Origin: Trichobilharzia regenti
Lineage: Eukaryota > Platyhelminthes > Trematoda > Strigeidida > Schistosomatidae
Direction of reading: 5' to 3'
NCBI GenBank assembly: GCA_944472135.2
Contig: OX235270.1
Location: 51,837,267-51,901,266 of the forward strand
Length of the DNA: 64,000 nt
Shown here: piece after piece, positions 44,486 through 56,799 of the stretch
How the letters are laid out: each line of letters begins with the position of its first letter
Numbering within the stretch: the stretch's first letter is position 1
The notes under the pieces: model-generated
Seen by the model: only the letters and a program-made list of their open reading frames with translations
Told to the model about the DNA's origin: nothing
Database searches by the model: none
Program-made: the position numbers and the translations under genes

Positions 44486-47139
44486 ATAGTTTAGAAAGTA
44501 TTTGGCAAATGCGTCAAAATGTGTTACTCTGGATGTCATCACTTACATAGTAATATTAAAAATGATGAGCCTCTAGAAAATGACAACCTCTTCATTCTTT
44601 TTGTAAGCCTGTAACATGAATGCAAATACATTTTGTGATGTACTGTTTGCAGACGTCTTCGATAAGTGACTAAGCTATACACATACCTGTGAAGTAAAAC
44701 TTTACAAGTAATTTCTACAGTGATATTATTTATGAACAAGTATCTATCGCACTTCCTGTAATCAGAGAATTTTTACCTAATGGAACAATTATCTTAATTC
44801 ACATTTTTTCCAAATATGTTTAAACGGTTTCAGTTTTAATTATCTTCTCTGTTTCTCTGTTCATACTAAGTTCACGTACTAATCACCTAAGATAAGCTGA
44901 AGTTGTGGTTCGTATTGAATTCTACTACAAAAGGGTTTAAATGTCGTCTGAATAAGTATTTCAAAGATATAAAAAATAATTAAGTAGAAGATTACCACCA
45001 ATAGTTAACTAAAATATGAAGTGTGATTAGGCTTCATAGTGTAACCACTATGGCTTCGGGCTAGTAATTCTGAGTTACCCATCGAGTGATGAAGGAAATA
45101 AAAGACGATTCAGGGAAGAAAACTTTCCTTATGGCCAAAGTCGTCTTCATAGGCCTTACATTTGCATCTGTATCACCTTTGAATGTCTAAGAGCGACTTT
45201 ACTTCAAACATATCTGCGCATTTCATATGATAAAATAAGCAAGAATTCAAGTTTTAAAGGGACATTTTTTTTCAAGAGTTAGAAAGCAAGTTCAATGAGT
45301 TTACTAGAATTTCTTAACCGAAATACTTTCCCATCAGAAGGTGAAATTTTTATTCATTTACTCTGTTTATAAATTAGTAAGAGATCTCTGAAATTGCTTT
45401 CTATGAAATTAATATCTAACGTGTATGAACTTTAGGAAGTTGGTGTAGTAAAATATGACTAGAGTCCTCTTTTTTTTGTCGGTACCGCTCTCCAGAAATG
45501 GGATGTAGTATCATGAATCGACAATTTACTGCTGTTCTGGGTACTTTTCTCTTGTGTTTAGAAATTATTTTGAGAGACTCTGAATAACTGTAAATTTCAC
45601 CGACCTCAATAAGATTCACATTCAGAACATCCACTTATCATCCATATCTTTCCGTATACAGATTCAGCAATTCATCCCAGCAGTGAAATATGCATCTGTA
45701 TCTGTTTTCGCGCATCAAAGAGGTGTTCAGAAGTATATAACAGTTCAAATGAGATAATGCAAATTTGCTGCCAAAATCTTTTTCATGAATTATTTTCCAC
45801 TGTTAGAGTTAGTGATACAGAGATTAGAAACCACGAAATATTGACACAGTTATGTAGAGAAATATGTTTAACTATTTAACCTGACAACTTGATTAGCAAG
45901 TATAGAATTCGAATCGCTTATAGTTATTCCCAAAACATGAATCAGGTTTACTATAACACTTCCACAATAACTTCTCAATTGTTGACTATTCAGTGAAATA
46001 CGTCATTTCCAGCCCTCTATATTTTTATCGATAAGTAGCCTAAATAAGGTTTCTGTTTTTTTCAGTTTTACGAAATGTTTTGGTTGACAAAGTGTTAAAT
46101 AGGCGCCAAAAAGGAATGCTTTTTAAAATAGTAAAAAATAAGAAAGCTGATTAAATGTCTTAGAGATTGAGGGCAATCATAACTAAGCCGTCGGCTGAAT
46201 TATTCCTACTGAAAAAATAAAATGCAACTGTTAACCAATAAAGTAAAATTTCCAAATCAAATTGTGTGCGAGTTTTATTCTAACCTCACCTCTTTAATGA
46301 ATAATCATCTGGGAAGTAATTTTTCGCTTAAGAATTGAGCTGAATAAAAGATATAGTTGGAAATACGTAAATAATTCAATCTGAATACTTCCCCCCCATT
46401 CATTTACTATTGTATTTATCTTAAAAATGCATGGTACTATTTCATTCAAATATATATTTTGAAAGGATTCATTTTTCGATCTTGTTCACTCTTAAAGAAG
46501 TCATAATACATTTAATCAAGTGATACGTCTCAACTATTGGGTTTACGAAAACAGGTATTTCTAGTAGACGAAGACAGTAGGTCTGGTTTATTGCCTAGTG
46601 CAAGACATTATTGAGTTATAATACTTAACATTTCACCAATGTGTTTAACCCTAATCTAAACGGTCAAGTTTCGCCGTAAATTCCAACCACTGCCATTTGA
46701 TTGGTTATCGGTAGTTTTTTCCTTAACGCTTTGATAAATCTTTTTGATCCAATACATCAACAGTACTGGATTATCCGAAACTTTTTCTCCCATTTTTACA
46801 GTTTTTCACACATTCCATTGAACTTAGCATTAGTCTTAGTATGTAGACTTCAACTAATTAATTTTAAGTAAATTTGCTTCCGAGTTATTATGCAAATGAA
46901 GACAAAACACTGTTTTTAGTGATCAGTTTATTGCTATCAAATTTAAGGGAACACATTCAGTTGCAAATACAAGTAACATCTGTGGTGACAAGTAACCAAG
47001 AAGTCTGATTTGAAAGTGAACTTATAAGAAGTAGGCTTTGGTAACAATTAATTATCACTGATCCTGATTCTTACAAAATCAGCTAGAGACAAAGGACGTA
47101 GATGTGTTGCATTAGTACAATGAAATTTAAAAGACATTT
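44486..47139. other. Long stretch without a recognised gene
   Basis: AT-rich; short ORFs only. GGCTTCATAGTGTAACCACTATGG-like sequence near 45030 also occurs near 38440, suggesting an unnamed dispersed repeat. Confidence 0.45.
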
Positions 47140-47592
47140 AATCTAAGATGCCTGGTCTAGCTCAGTTCGATAAAGTCACTGAATTTACCAGTTCATTAAT
47201 ATTCTCGGTGGTACTAAGCATATTATTATTGAAAAGAGGGAAAATTGAGAGTGCACTTAGCCACCCTACCCCAAAGAACCCATTCACTCTCTTCAGAAAA
47301 TTCACTGGACAGAATAAATACAAAGACTGAATGGAGCTGGCAGAAGCCTTCGGGAAGCCAAACAGCCGATAAGTTTTTCAGTGAAAGCCAAATAAAACAT
47401 GGGGACATGGAATATCTGCGAATTCTTTAGACTAAGAATGCTGATCAGATTGTATAGAAATGAGAAGTTATGGCATAAAAGTGCTAGGAATCTGTGAGAG
47501 TAGCTGGAATGCAAGTGAACTTCCCAAATTGTTACCTGGAAGCAGTTAGTTTATTCTAGTCCTCCAGATAACAATTACGAGCACATTCGGCA
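47140..47592 (+). pseudogene. Decayed RTE-clade endonuclease 5' fragment
   Basis: After a leader-like region, the + strand reads GHGISA...(frame shift)...EMRSYGIKVLGICESSWNAS and then SSPPDNNYEH in the next frame. This corresponds to GTWNxRT...EMxxYGIxVLxICESRWNG...SGxPEDxHxH of RTE endonucleases, such as the relic at 25.7 kb. The catalytic CES glutamate is preserved, but stops and frameshifts abound. The fragment is cut at about 47592 by a SINE. Confidence 0.6.
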
Positions 47593-47776
47593 TGTATACG
47601 AGCTTGCCTTGTAACCGGAAGGTATTGAGTTTGAGCTCAGTGAGTGTGTACTGCCGATGATTCCAAAAATAGGATGAAACACCTGTTCAGTGCTCCCTGC
47701 TTTTCATTGGTTCTCTAACTGATATCAATCCGTTGTCAAACTCGTAAAAACAAATTTAACCCTTACAAACCAACTC

Positions 47777-47778
<2 letters not shown>
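47593..47778 (+). repeat. Sm-alpha-like SINE, 5'-truncated
   Basis: Begins inside the tRNA head (TATACGAGCTTGCCTTGTAA), continues with the hammerhead-like segment and the 3' domain (GGTTCTCTAACTGATATCA, CAACTCTTG), and runs into an AT microsatellite. Confidence 0.75.
47648..47693 (+). ncRNA. Hammerhead-like segment of SINE
   Basis: GUACUG pairs with CAGUGC (one G-U wobble). The core reads CCGAUGA with C at position U4. The UUCC/AGGA stem II, GAAA and a short stem III follow. Confidence 0.5.

Positions 47779-47780
<2 letters not shown>

Positions 47781-47826
<46 letters not shown>
47781..47826. repeat. AT dinucleotide microsatellite
   Basis: About 23 uninterrupted AT units at the 3' end of the SINE. 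Confidence 0.97.
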
Positions 47827-47828
<2 letters not shown>

Positions 47829-48985
47829 TCTTATATCGGACGGACATTATCTTACAAATTTTGTTGATGGCAAGAGATGTCTTACCAATTATTGTTGCGT
47901 GTACATTGCAGTGAGTGATTCCCTTTCAGTATTCCATTCGCTTCGTGAATCAATCGGATTCCGTACAGAGAGCTGTATCATAATTGATCATAATAAGGAA
48001 AACAGTAAATCAAACATTTATCCACATTTTTAAATTATGATAATAGTTAAGAAACGAATAATTAAAAAAATAAAAACAAAATTCGAAAAATAACTACTTT
48101 CTGTAAGTTGTATTTTAAGCTAAGCAAGTAAAAGCAGAAAATAGTCTGTTATTATATGAAAGCACGTGAATGTTATTAATTCTCTGGTGAACTATTAAAT
48201 AGTTAAGCATACAATATATATGAAATTATAGCGTCGGACTTTATTTGAGATAGTTACTTTTGATTTGTTTCTATCATGGTTACGTATTTCAGACAGAATT
48301 AATCTTTAGGTTTATAAAACTCAGATGAGAAGGTTTGTCATAACAAAAAAGAAGGAAAATATAAGCTGCAAACAGGTTGATAGAAAGCTTGAAGGCTTCA
48401 AACAGCCATGTTAATGCACTTTCACTCTCCGAGTTTACTCTTTCATAGGTAAGTTTTCCACTAAATAGTTTAGATACTTTGTTCACTAAATTCAAATCGA
48501 CGGCAAAGCATGGTATATTTTCCTAACCCTGAATGTTTCCAGCTAATAGAGTTTCCCGATGAACTATTTCTGAATTTCTTCTACAAATAAATCTCTAGCT
48601 AAAGCTTACTCTGATTTTGATAATTTTCTGTTGTTGATAGAATGCTTATGTCATAATTTACTGCAAATAAACATTTCTGTCATGTGTAAACAATTACTGT
48701 TATTGGTTTCCGAGTTTTTCATAACCCTTTAAATCATAATTTCTTTACACAATCATTTTCTTCATAAGCCAGTCATTCACAGAAAACGGTGACTCCTTAT
48801 GATGCGAAATTTCTCCTAATGATAGGAAACTGTCAGCTTTCATTATTCTTACTGCATGACTAAACGAAAAGCATTAGTATTCACGAAGTGTTATCTTGTC
48901 TCTGCGATGCTATCTCCTGTATATTGACTGGTAACCACTGTCATGTATCTAGTTGCTGGTGTTGGAGTGGACTGATTTCTGACAG
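47827..48985. other. Non-coding stretch
   Basis: Nothing recognised. Confidence 0.5.
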
Positions 48986-48989
48986 TGAA

Positions 48990-49210
48990 GTTTGCAATAT
49001 GGCCATCCATCTTTGCGGTACACTCTGAATTGATGTTGGATGATAGGAGGCATTCAGCAGGAATACGTGGACCCAAGTTCTGTACTTTTTGGCATTTGTC
49101 AGCAAGACGTATCTTTAATCTTACAGAAACTGATCTCGCCTTTGCGAATCAAACTCGGGTCACCCTGTGTTACAGTCAGAGACGTTGCTACCGATCTATT
49201 TTGCCTGAGG
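48990..49210 (-). repeat. tRNA-derived SINE, second type (inverted pair, left member)
   Basis: Minus strand: tRNA-like head with TAGATCGGTAGCAACG and a B-box-like GAGTTTGATTCGC, then a body shared with 39340-39545 (the ATTGATGTTGGATGATAG...CAGCAGGAATACGTGGACCC area on the + strand). Confidence 0.55.
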
Positions 49211-49415
49211 TTAATGAGTTCCTTCAAGCTTGAGGATCCGCCTTGCTGATGAGTGCCAAAAAACATGACACCTAGGTCGAAGACTTCCTGACGATTGCCT
49301 CCAACAATCTAAAAACAATTCAGAGTGCATCGTTATAGCAAGCCAGCTTGTATGATGGCTACATTGCAAAGCTGACGGATAGAATTCACAGTGCACCAAC
49401 ATCAAAGACTGAAAG
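49211..49415 (+). repeat. tRNA-derived SINE, second type (inverted pair, right member, head missing)
   Basis: The reverse complement of 49211-49415 carries the same body (ACTCTGAATTG, GGAGGCAATCGTCAGG, TTTTTTGGCACTCATCAGC). The two members meet head to head at about 49210. The tRNA head is absent here. Confidence 0.55.
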
Positions 49416-51850
49416 TTTAACACTAACTGCTTCTTAGCAGCTGATTAGTGTATCAATTGCAGCCCTACAGGAGGTAAATCATGAACTGCCATCTAACATG
49501 CTGTCTACTGTACTTGACGAGATTGTGGGTGAGTGCTCTATATATGGTTTCCAAACTAGAAAATATGTCATTTAAGGGAAGGAAGTTTATCAGTATTACA
49601 TTCAAGATAGTAATTGTGAATACCGTGGTTTCTGATACAGATATGAGTAAACAGGCCTTGAAAAAAAAGTGTAGTAAACTAAACTACAAACATTTTGTAA
49701 CGAATGTAATTGCTTCATTCACTTAATATACTGAGCATCTTGTTAGTTAACTTCAAGCGCATTTTCCTTGTATGTAATGTTCAATAACTCCATAAAACAG
49801 TCTCTCTTAAAACATCAATACCTTATAACATTTTTCGAATACTTTTTGAAAAATAATGTTTAAAATTTCAGAATGTTAAGTTCAGATTTGCTTAGAAAAT
49901 GTTACATTTAATGAGAAATTTCATAATTCACACAGTCCTAAGTGATGGCATAAAATTATGAGTCTAATCTGCAGTCATGTGAATTAAAATGAGACTAAGC
50001 ATTTAGCAACTAACTTTTTATGTCTATGTTGAAGGGTGTTCAATCCAAGAAGACATTTTAACAACAAGGAGTTGTTAAACATCTCTGTTCAAGAAAAATC
50101 AAAATGGGATGTTATTAAATTCGTATGCATATATATATATACATATTAAATAATACTCATTTGAAAGCGTAGTTACCATTTAATTACTCCTGATAACAAT
50201 CTTTACTTTAATTTATAAACATCGCCAAAAATTGCTCAGATCGTTTTTAAGATAGACGTAAATACTAATTAATATTTATGGCTCATGATTTGACAACAAC
50301 GTCAAATCTTCTGCTTTCTATTAAAACAAACAATGTGGAAAGTATAACACTGAATATGAAGCCACTGAAAGTAATATGACAGAAATAGACAACTGGTTTC
50401 TGAAAAATAAATAAAATATATTTTCCGCTAAATTTATTTCTTTTTCTCCATTTGATAATATTCTAAATCCAATGAATTACCGTTAAAAATAAATGAACGT
50501 CAAAATATTCGCACAACTATGATACTTTTGAATAAAATCATTGAAAAGAATCATCTCTAAAGAGATCACTATTCGACACATTCTCTTGAGTTCTATACTT
50601 TATCTGAATAGAATAAATTCACTTCAGAAGCACAATTCCACATTGACAGTAATAGTTTTCTTTGTCTACATGATGTATTTTATTTGTCCATACTTTTGAG
50701 TGAAACATTACTTACATTTTATTGATTGAGAGGTAAGATCAAATAAAAAAAGAAACAGTTTAATGCTGAATGATTTGAGCTAATGTAGCGCTAACGTGCA
50801 ATGACGAATTGTTCATGTATATCAGCTGTTTTGAAACTATCCATGTCAGCCATTGTTAACTTATTATTACAAAAATGAGAAATGGTATTTCAATTAAACT
50901 CGATGCAGAACCGAAGAATCAGAGGGCCCAAAATAGGTAATTTAACACAATCAAACGAAATTAACTGAAAAATTTAGGTATAAACAACTAAAGAAGAGAC
51001 AGCTCTCTTAATTCAGTAACTGACTGGATAAAATTCCACGTCTGGAACGTGAGACGATGGATCTTCATCCCAGTAAAAACGTCATCACCTACTGAAGAAC
51101 AAGCATGTATTCCACTGTAAATCACGGTAAATAATCTGATTTAATCTATGTAAATGACAAGTAATAAATTCTTATATTGAAAACGAAAAAAGATATCAGT
51201 TAACTATTTTTCTTTCAATGTAATCTACAAACATAACAAAATATGTGACAGAGGAGTATTTTACAAGCATCCCGTCTAAATCCACCGAAAGGTGTTGCAC
51301 CCGTGTGTGATAGAAAATATTCTAATTCAACATTAAAATTTTTTTAGTCCCCTTGTATCCACTTGCTTAAAACAGTGAAATTATTTAATATTAAAGTTTA
51401 ACTTTGCCTCAAATGAATATTTTTTGTTTTTATATCCCCCACTGATAAAAAGCTTATAGGAACTAACTCAAATCGTAAGAGTATAAAGGGTTATTAGCCC
51501 CTGATCATACTGAAAAATAAAGATTTTCACGAAGAGTCAACTATCGATTGCACTATATGAGATATCACTGATTTATAAGGAAGTGAAGTCTCATCACTAT
51601 CAGGATTCGAATCATTATCTGTTAATCATATTTTATTTTTGTAAAAACAGTTCTTAATTCATCTCCATTTTCTCCAAAATATTTCATGGGAAATAGGTTC
51701 TTGGTTAATTCTCTGTCAGAGTTTTTTGTTATTAATCACTTCTGGCCACATAGTCCTCAGTATCCAGTGAAGGCAGCTACTGATAAAAGTCTGATACCTA
51801 CTGGAAAAGCTTCCAGTGATGCACATGCCGAGTATCTGAATCATAGAGAT
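49416..51850. other. Long stretch without a recognised gene
   Basis: AT-rich; nothing recognised. Confidence 0.5.
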
Positions 51851-51854
51851 CTGA

Positions 51855-52235
51855 CTTAACAATACTGCTGAAAATCCAAATCTTATTCCTTGTACTGAGT
51901 GCAGCAGATTTCCACACTGATTTCAGAGTAATAAATGTCTATCTCCCTCTTCCTGTTTTGGGTTTGACGATCTCCTATGTGACGCACGCAATTGAAATGA
52001 TTCTGCCTATATTAGGTAAGTGAAAGAGTTGACTTCCTTCAAATATCAGTCATTGGTGGTGACCAGTGCTTATTGTTGTTGGTAAGGTGCTTTCATCACC
52101 TCTGTCTTCTTTTTGTTCACTTGAAGTTCCGTTTTCTCTGCTTCCTCTACCGGTTTGTTTGTTTTCGCCGTTAGGTACTCGAGTTTGTATGGCATTAGAC
52201 AAAGACCATCCGCGAAGTTCAGATCTTTCAGATTC
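51855..52235 (-). pseudogene. Decayed RTE-clade RT palm/thumb fragment
   Basis: Minus strand reads DLNFADGLCLMPYKLEYL, TNKPVEEAEKTELQVNKKKT, EVMKAPYQQQ, then EVNSFTYL and ALSTRNK-type remnants. This is the FADD catalytic box and thumb of an RTE-clade RT (SR2-like). The catalytic FADD is mutated to FADG, and stops and frameshifts follow, so it is inactive. Confidence 0.65.
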
Positions 52236-53025
52236 TTTTAGTTAGGGAAAGTATACCTGTTTTCTCTTAATGTAGTTAACTAAAATAATAGTCCTAAATA
52301 ATTGTGGTTAAAAAGTTTTTTGGAAAACATTATGAAGTGTCAGGCTACAGGGTTAGGTTAGTAAAATACCACTTCACTAGACTTGATACTCTGAAACAGT
52401 TTAGAGGATTTATGCTTATCTTTTAAGAGTGTTCCAGCTTTCTGTTTCTAAAAGGAAATTACTTTTGTAAATGTTTCATTAATAATGAAGCAGCTTGGTT
52501 TTTTAATAAACGATAAAACCTGGGATATATGTATGCAATAATTGTTAATTCAATTATTCAAAAAACTGGTGCTCCAAACAGACACTTTAATTAATAAGTT
52601 TATTTTAAAATTTCTCTTTGTAAATCAGTTTTTACGCTCAGATTCCCTATCGATTATGTAACATACTATGTAGTTGGCAAATATAAATAAAATGAGATGA
52701 GATATATCTCAGCAACTACTTGCATTTATAAACACTTGATGATGAAGCACACCTATTATTCTAAAGGGAAGAGAATGTTAACTAGCTGCCAAAACCTCAG
52801 CAGATGATATGAGGTTTGAATCTGTGAAGCTAGAACTGAAAGTCAAATGCCTACAGCCTATGAACGAAAGCTGTGTAGTAAAAAATACGCAAATAAAAAC
52901 AAAGTGTCGGAACTTAACCAAATAGTAGAACACCTGAATTTAAATTACATTTTAAAAGGATGGACAGTCCAAAAATATACATATACATAGTAATGAAGTG
53001 ATTGAAGAATGTATGTTGATACAAT
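52236..53025. other. Non-coding stretch
   Basis: Nothing recognised. Confidence 0.5.
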
Positions 53026-53029
53026 AATA

Positions 53030-53080
53030 GATGTTGGGCAGTGCGGTAGGGTATAATTCCATCATGGAAAAATTCAACTT
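53030..53080 (-). repeat. Terminal part of the unnamed fold-back family
   Basis: GTTGGGCAGTGCGGTAGGG then TATAATTCCATCATGG is the reverse of the end seen at 35466 and 55775. The adjoining 72-codon ORF (to 53249) is of unknown nature. Confidence 0.45.
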
Positions 53081-53269
53081 GATAATTTTTGAACACAAAC
53101 TTCGTGGGTTCGTCAGGAAATTTGCCTTGAGGTTTCATCTGCTTAAGGCTGTTGTTGAGCTGGGTTACGACAGACTGCGACCGTTTATTCGCAACCAAGT
53201 CGATATAATTTTTCTAACAAACAACTATTCATCAAAATTCAAGTATTAGTTTGTGGGGAATTGACAGAT

Positions 53270-53520
53270 TGGTTACAGAATTTCATCATGAGCTGACACC
53301 GATTAGAGAACCATTGCGAAACCTGGGAGCACTGGACAGATAATTCGTCCCAGTTTGGAACTGTTCATCAGTACGCACCCACAGGGTTTCGAACCCAGGA
53401 CCTGCTGGTTACAAGGCGAGCCACTTGACCATCAAGACACTGGGACCCGAACAATCGCTAGCCCATGTATTCTAACTTCTGCCAATCCAAGACATAGAGT
53501 AATCGCTAGACAATGTTTTC
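53270..53520 (-). repeat. Sm-alpha-like SINE
   Basis: Minus strand: 5' domain, tRNA head with a B box GGTTCGAAACCC-type sequence, hammerhead-like segment (53329-53374), and a 3' domain ending near 53280. It is more diverged than the other copies. Confidence 0.7.
53329..53374 (-). ncRNA. Hammerhead-like segment of SINE
   Basis: Stem I GUACUG/CAGUGC is retained with a wobble. Three core bases are lost, so CUGAUGA is formed only by borrowing stem I bases. The downstream ACGAA is also altered. Unlikely to be active. Confidence 0.4.
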
Positions 53521-53589
53521 GGCAAGTATTTGTCCTTACTACCTACCTGAATAGGGCCAGTCGATAGCCAGCATCTCCCAGATATGAAT

Positions 53590-54640
53590 GGGGTCAGTGG
53601 TGATGCTACTGCTACCTCCCTTTGCTTCTCTCTATGCAATTTGAAGACAGCATATGTGAAAACTTCCTCAATGAGTAGTTCTGTCCTTTAATTTAGTTCG
53701 TAATCAGTGGCTAGTTTCTTGCCAATCGCTTCTAAAGCCATATCGACTGAAAGTTAGTATAAAGACTAGTTATACTAAAACTGACCATTTGTTTCCGTTA
53801 TTTTTTATTTGAATGTAGTTTAATCTGTTATTCATTTCAAGTGAATTGATCAGTCTGGAGTTTAGACAGATTCTGACGGGACATAATGTTGACGCTAAAT
53901 ATTTTGATAACTCATAAGTAAAAATAATTCTAGCGTCCAGTATGGGTTTCAAAGAATAACCAATTACTATATACTTTACTGATATTGTTAGTTTCAGGCA
54001 TTAAAACGGCTGTAGATTTCTGAATCTTATTCATCACTGAATTTATAGTCTTATTAATCTTATCAAAGGGATCCTTCTTTTTTGTTCTTATTGACTTTTC
54101 TAATGGTAATGTGATCTCTCTTTAACGGCGGTTAAGTTACTCGCATCGGCTTCCTCAGTGACTCTGTTTTTATCAGTTCTAGTATCCATCAAACCTAGTC
54201 TTTCTAATTTCATCAAGTTTCGCTCCATTATTTTTATTTTTATTAATATTAATGTACACTAAGCTCAGTCCTCTTCAGCCATTGTCCTATCTATTGAAAT
54301 TAGTGCTACTTCTCAGCTTCAGCATACTGACAGGCAAACTTAGACTTATTCCTTTCTCGAGCACTTTCATATAATTTGAGCTTAGGTCTTGTCTTAAGAT
54401 ACAAATCGACCACATTGTTTCACCAACAGTTGGTGAAAGTTCGTGATCAATTTATCATTTTCTTCCTTTCTTAACTTGTATGTATTTTGATTCCTTAAAA
54501 TCAGATTCTTCACTTTTTTCGTATGTTTCGAGTAGGACTTTGTAGTCTCTGTTTTTCACCATACGTTTGAGATTATCAATTTCATTTCTCTAACTGGTTT
54601 GTCTCATAGTAGTTCTCTGCTGAAACGTAGTCTACTGACA
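53590..54640 (-). pseudogene. Penelope-like element, second lineage: N-terminal region and RT, heavily frameshifted
   Basis: Read on the minus strand over several frames: a coiled region RNEIDNLKRMVKNRDYK, then VLEKGISLSLPVSMLKLRS (PLE pre-RT region), a KKDPFDKINKTINS stretch, SKVY, RxILDARxxFTYELSKYL, LINSLEMNNRLNYIQIKN, MVSFSITSLYTN (palm motif with Ser for catalytic Asp), then DMALEAIGKKLATDYELN and RTELLIEEVF. This order fits the Penelope N-terminal/RT core and differs clearly from the PLE of the palindrome. The catalytic Asp change and many frameshifts make it dead. The fragment ends before YVDD. Confidence 0.65.
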
Positions 54641-55520
54641 TGATCAGCTGTTGTTATTTTGCTTGTTGTGATTAGAATACTGAAGGGTAGGTATTTAAGA
54701 TCTGTATGATTTCTCAAACATCAAATGTTGGAAATACGGTGTATTGTGAATCATATTTGAGGTTAAGAAGGTTGTATTAGTTTACTGATAAGCCTCCTAA
54801 TATGAAGACCGTAAGTTTCATTGATACAACAAGAAATAAGACAGAATCACATCGTAGAATAATTTTACTTGATAAATATATACAGTGTTATTTACTGACG
54901 ACGTTTTAAGCACAGTTTATTGGTCATAGTAAGCATGTTCCGAAAATTTGTGTATCAAATTTGATGAAGGCTTTTATCCGAAAACATAGTATGATGATGA
55001 GGAGCCTGTGGAAATATCAAAGCGTTTTTCTGCCTGAGCTACTTTCTATCTCTTTAGATCCACTTTCTTTTGAAGTTAGAAAACGCTGATACTTTTCGGA
55101 ACCTTTATCAATTTTGGTTGACTAAAAAAGTCAGTTATTATTTCTATCTACATTTTTGTCTTCACATCGCCTAATATTTAAATCACATAGCACTACATAA
55201 AGAGATTCACTTTTACGAAATAATGTCTTTTTCTAATTTCAGTGACTTAAGGAGACAGTGTTTATTAAGTTTTCAGAGAAGAAAAATATAGTCGATATTT
55301 ATGTGAAGGTATTGATGATTTTGTTCACTTGGGATAACTCTACTTTTATTGATCTTTTGAATATTTGACCAGGTTCTGCGAAACTAATGAATGCGTCATG
55401 TTGATGAAAAATGTTAATAATTGATATGCAGAGAACATGATGTATGTTAGGCAATCTATCTATATGTCACACATCGAAATTCAAACTCCCATTGCTTTAA
55501 ATTGTACTGATAGTGTCGAG
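54641..55520. other. Mostly unassigned stretch
   Basis: Contains, near 54885-54955, a diverged single arm of the fold-back family (TTATTTACTGACGACGTTTT, TTTATTGGTCAT). Otherwise nothing recognised. Confidence 0.45.
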
Positions 55521-55522
55521 AA

Positions 55523-55780
55523 AATTCCATATTAGTTTGTTTATTGGATATATCACACAGTGAAACAGTATTATTTACTGGATGACGTTTCGAACAAAAT
55601 TTATTGTTCATAATCATATCAGCTGTAATCACAAGACTTTGAAACTTGAGTTTTATAGTTTTCTTTGTTTGTGGTTACAATTGATATGATTATGAACGAT
55701 AAATTTTGTTCGAAACGTCATCCAGTAAATAATACTGTTTCACTGTGTGATATATCTAATAAACAAACTAATATGGAATT
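55523..55780. repeat. Fold-back element: 111-bp inverted arms, 36-bp loop
   Basis: 55523-55633 and 55670-55780 are reverse complements with about five mismatches; each arm begins AATTCCATATTAGTTTG. The arms contain ATTTACTGGATGACGTTTCG and TTTATTGTTCATAATC, related to the fold-back at 12254-12450 and the single arm near 54.9 kb. No ORF or terminal signature of a known transposon is visible. Confidence 0.85.
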
Positions 55781-56340
55781 ACTTACTACCACAGTGCCCA
55801 TGTTTTACACATATATTAGTGTCGAGGATAATGTTAAGAAAACTTCAAACACTGGTACCAATCATTCACTTTTACTTCACCTGCACAGCTTGATATCACT
55901 TTCCTTTTTTAAGCATTTAAAACAAACAACAAAGGTTCATACACACAGGGATATACATATACTACTGGAAATACATTGGGAGATATAAGATTGACAAGTA
56001 AATAAACTACATTGAATTAATCGTGCAAAACGAAACGTGTGAATTTTTTTTCAGGTCATGTTCACATAGATTAGGAGAAGGGAGTATGTGAAATTAAAAT
56101 TAAGTTAAAATGCATTACTCTTCAGTTACATCACTGAGACAAACAATCAGTCATTAGAGAAGGAAATTAAACATATCAAGCATTGGGAACTGAGTAATAT
56201 AAATAGTAATAGTTATGATAATAATGCTGAAATGAGTTAAGATAATGGTACTGTTAAAAGATAGCTTCAAATAAATTAGAAATAATGATAAAAGGAGGCA
56301 GAATAAGGTGTTGATAATAATAATACTTAATAAATTAAAC
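55781..56340. other. Non-coding stretch
   Basis: The first 80 bases continue the fold-back family end (CTACCACAGTGCCCATG). Nothing else recognised. Confidence 0.45.
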
Positions 56341-56343
56341 GTA

Positions 56344-56795
56344 TTACCATGGTTTATTCAAAGTGACAACCGTTTCCTTTTGTACATGGAAACCTGACTT
56401 ATAAACTCGAATTAGACAAGCCTCGGAAATTACAAGCATCTTCCTGTTTCTTTGTCTGATGACAGCACTGAATGGTCTTACAGCATCGATATCATATCCG
56501 TAGTCACTAAAGTGTTTTACCATTGAGCTATTTTGCACTTTAAATGCAACTGTTTTCAACCACTTTGGCAAATGCTCCATCATGGGAGTACACAATCGCC
56601 TTTCTGTACGAATTATGCATTTGATTACACAAACACAATCAAATTGATAAAAGGAGTGTGAAGGATCGAGAATTGGAAACTGGTCTTCCCTTGATTGTTC
56701 AAACACGTGCATGGTCGTGTTAAGGAAGATGACTTATGCGATATAATAAGTTCTCTTGATAGATTTGTCAAGTTTTCGTTTGACTTCTTCCTGTA
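56344..56795 (-). pseudogene. Penelope-like GIY-YIG endonuclease fragment, second lineage
   Basis: A 122-codon ORF (56344-56712) encodes a diverged C-terminal PLE endonuclease: SFYQFDC (GIY equivalent), a degraded YIG (IKCIIRTERRL), EHLPKWL, NSSMVKHFSDYGYDID, ISEACLIR, and an HVQKETVVTLNKPW end. Upstream, an interrupted EVKRKLDKSIKRTYY stretch extends to about 56795. YIG is mutated, so nuclease activity is unlikely. It differs strongly from the palindrome PLE. Confidence 0.7.
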
Positions 56796-56799
56796 AAAA

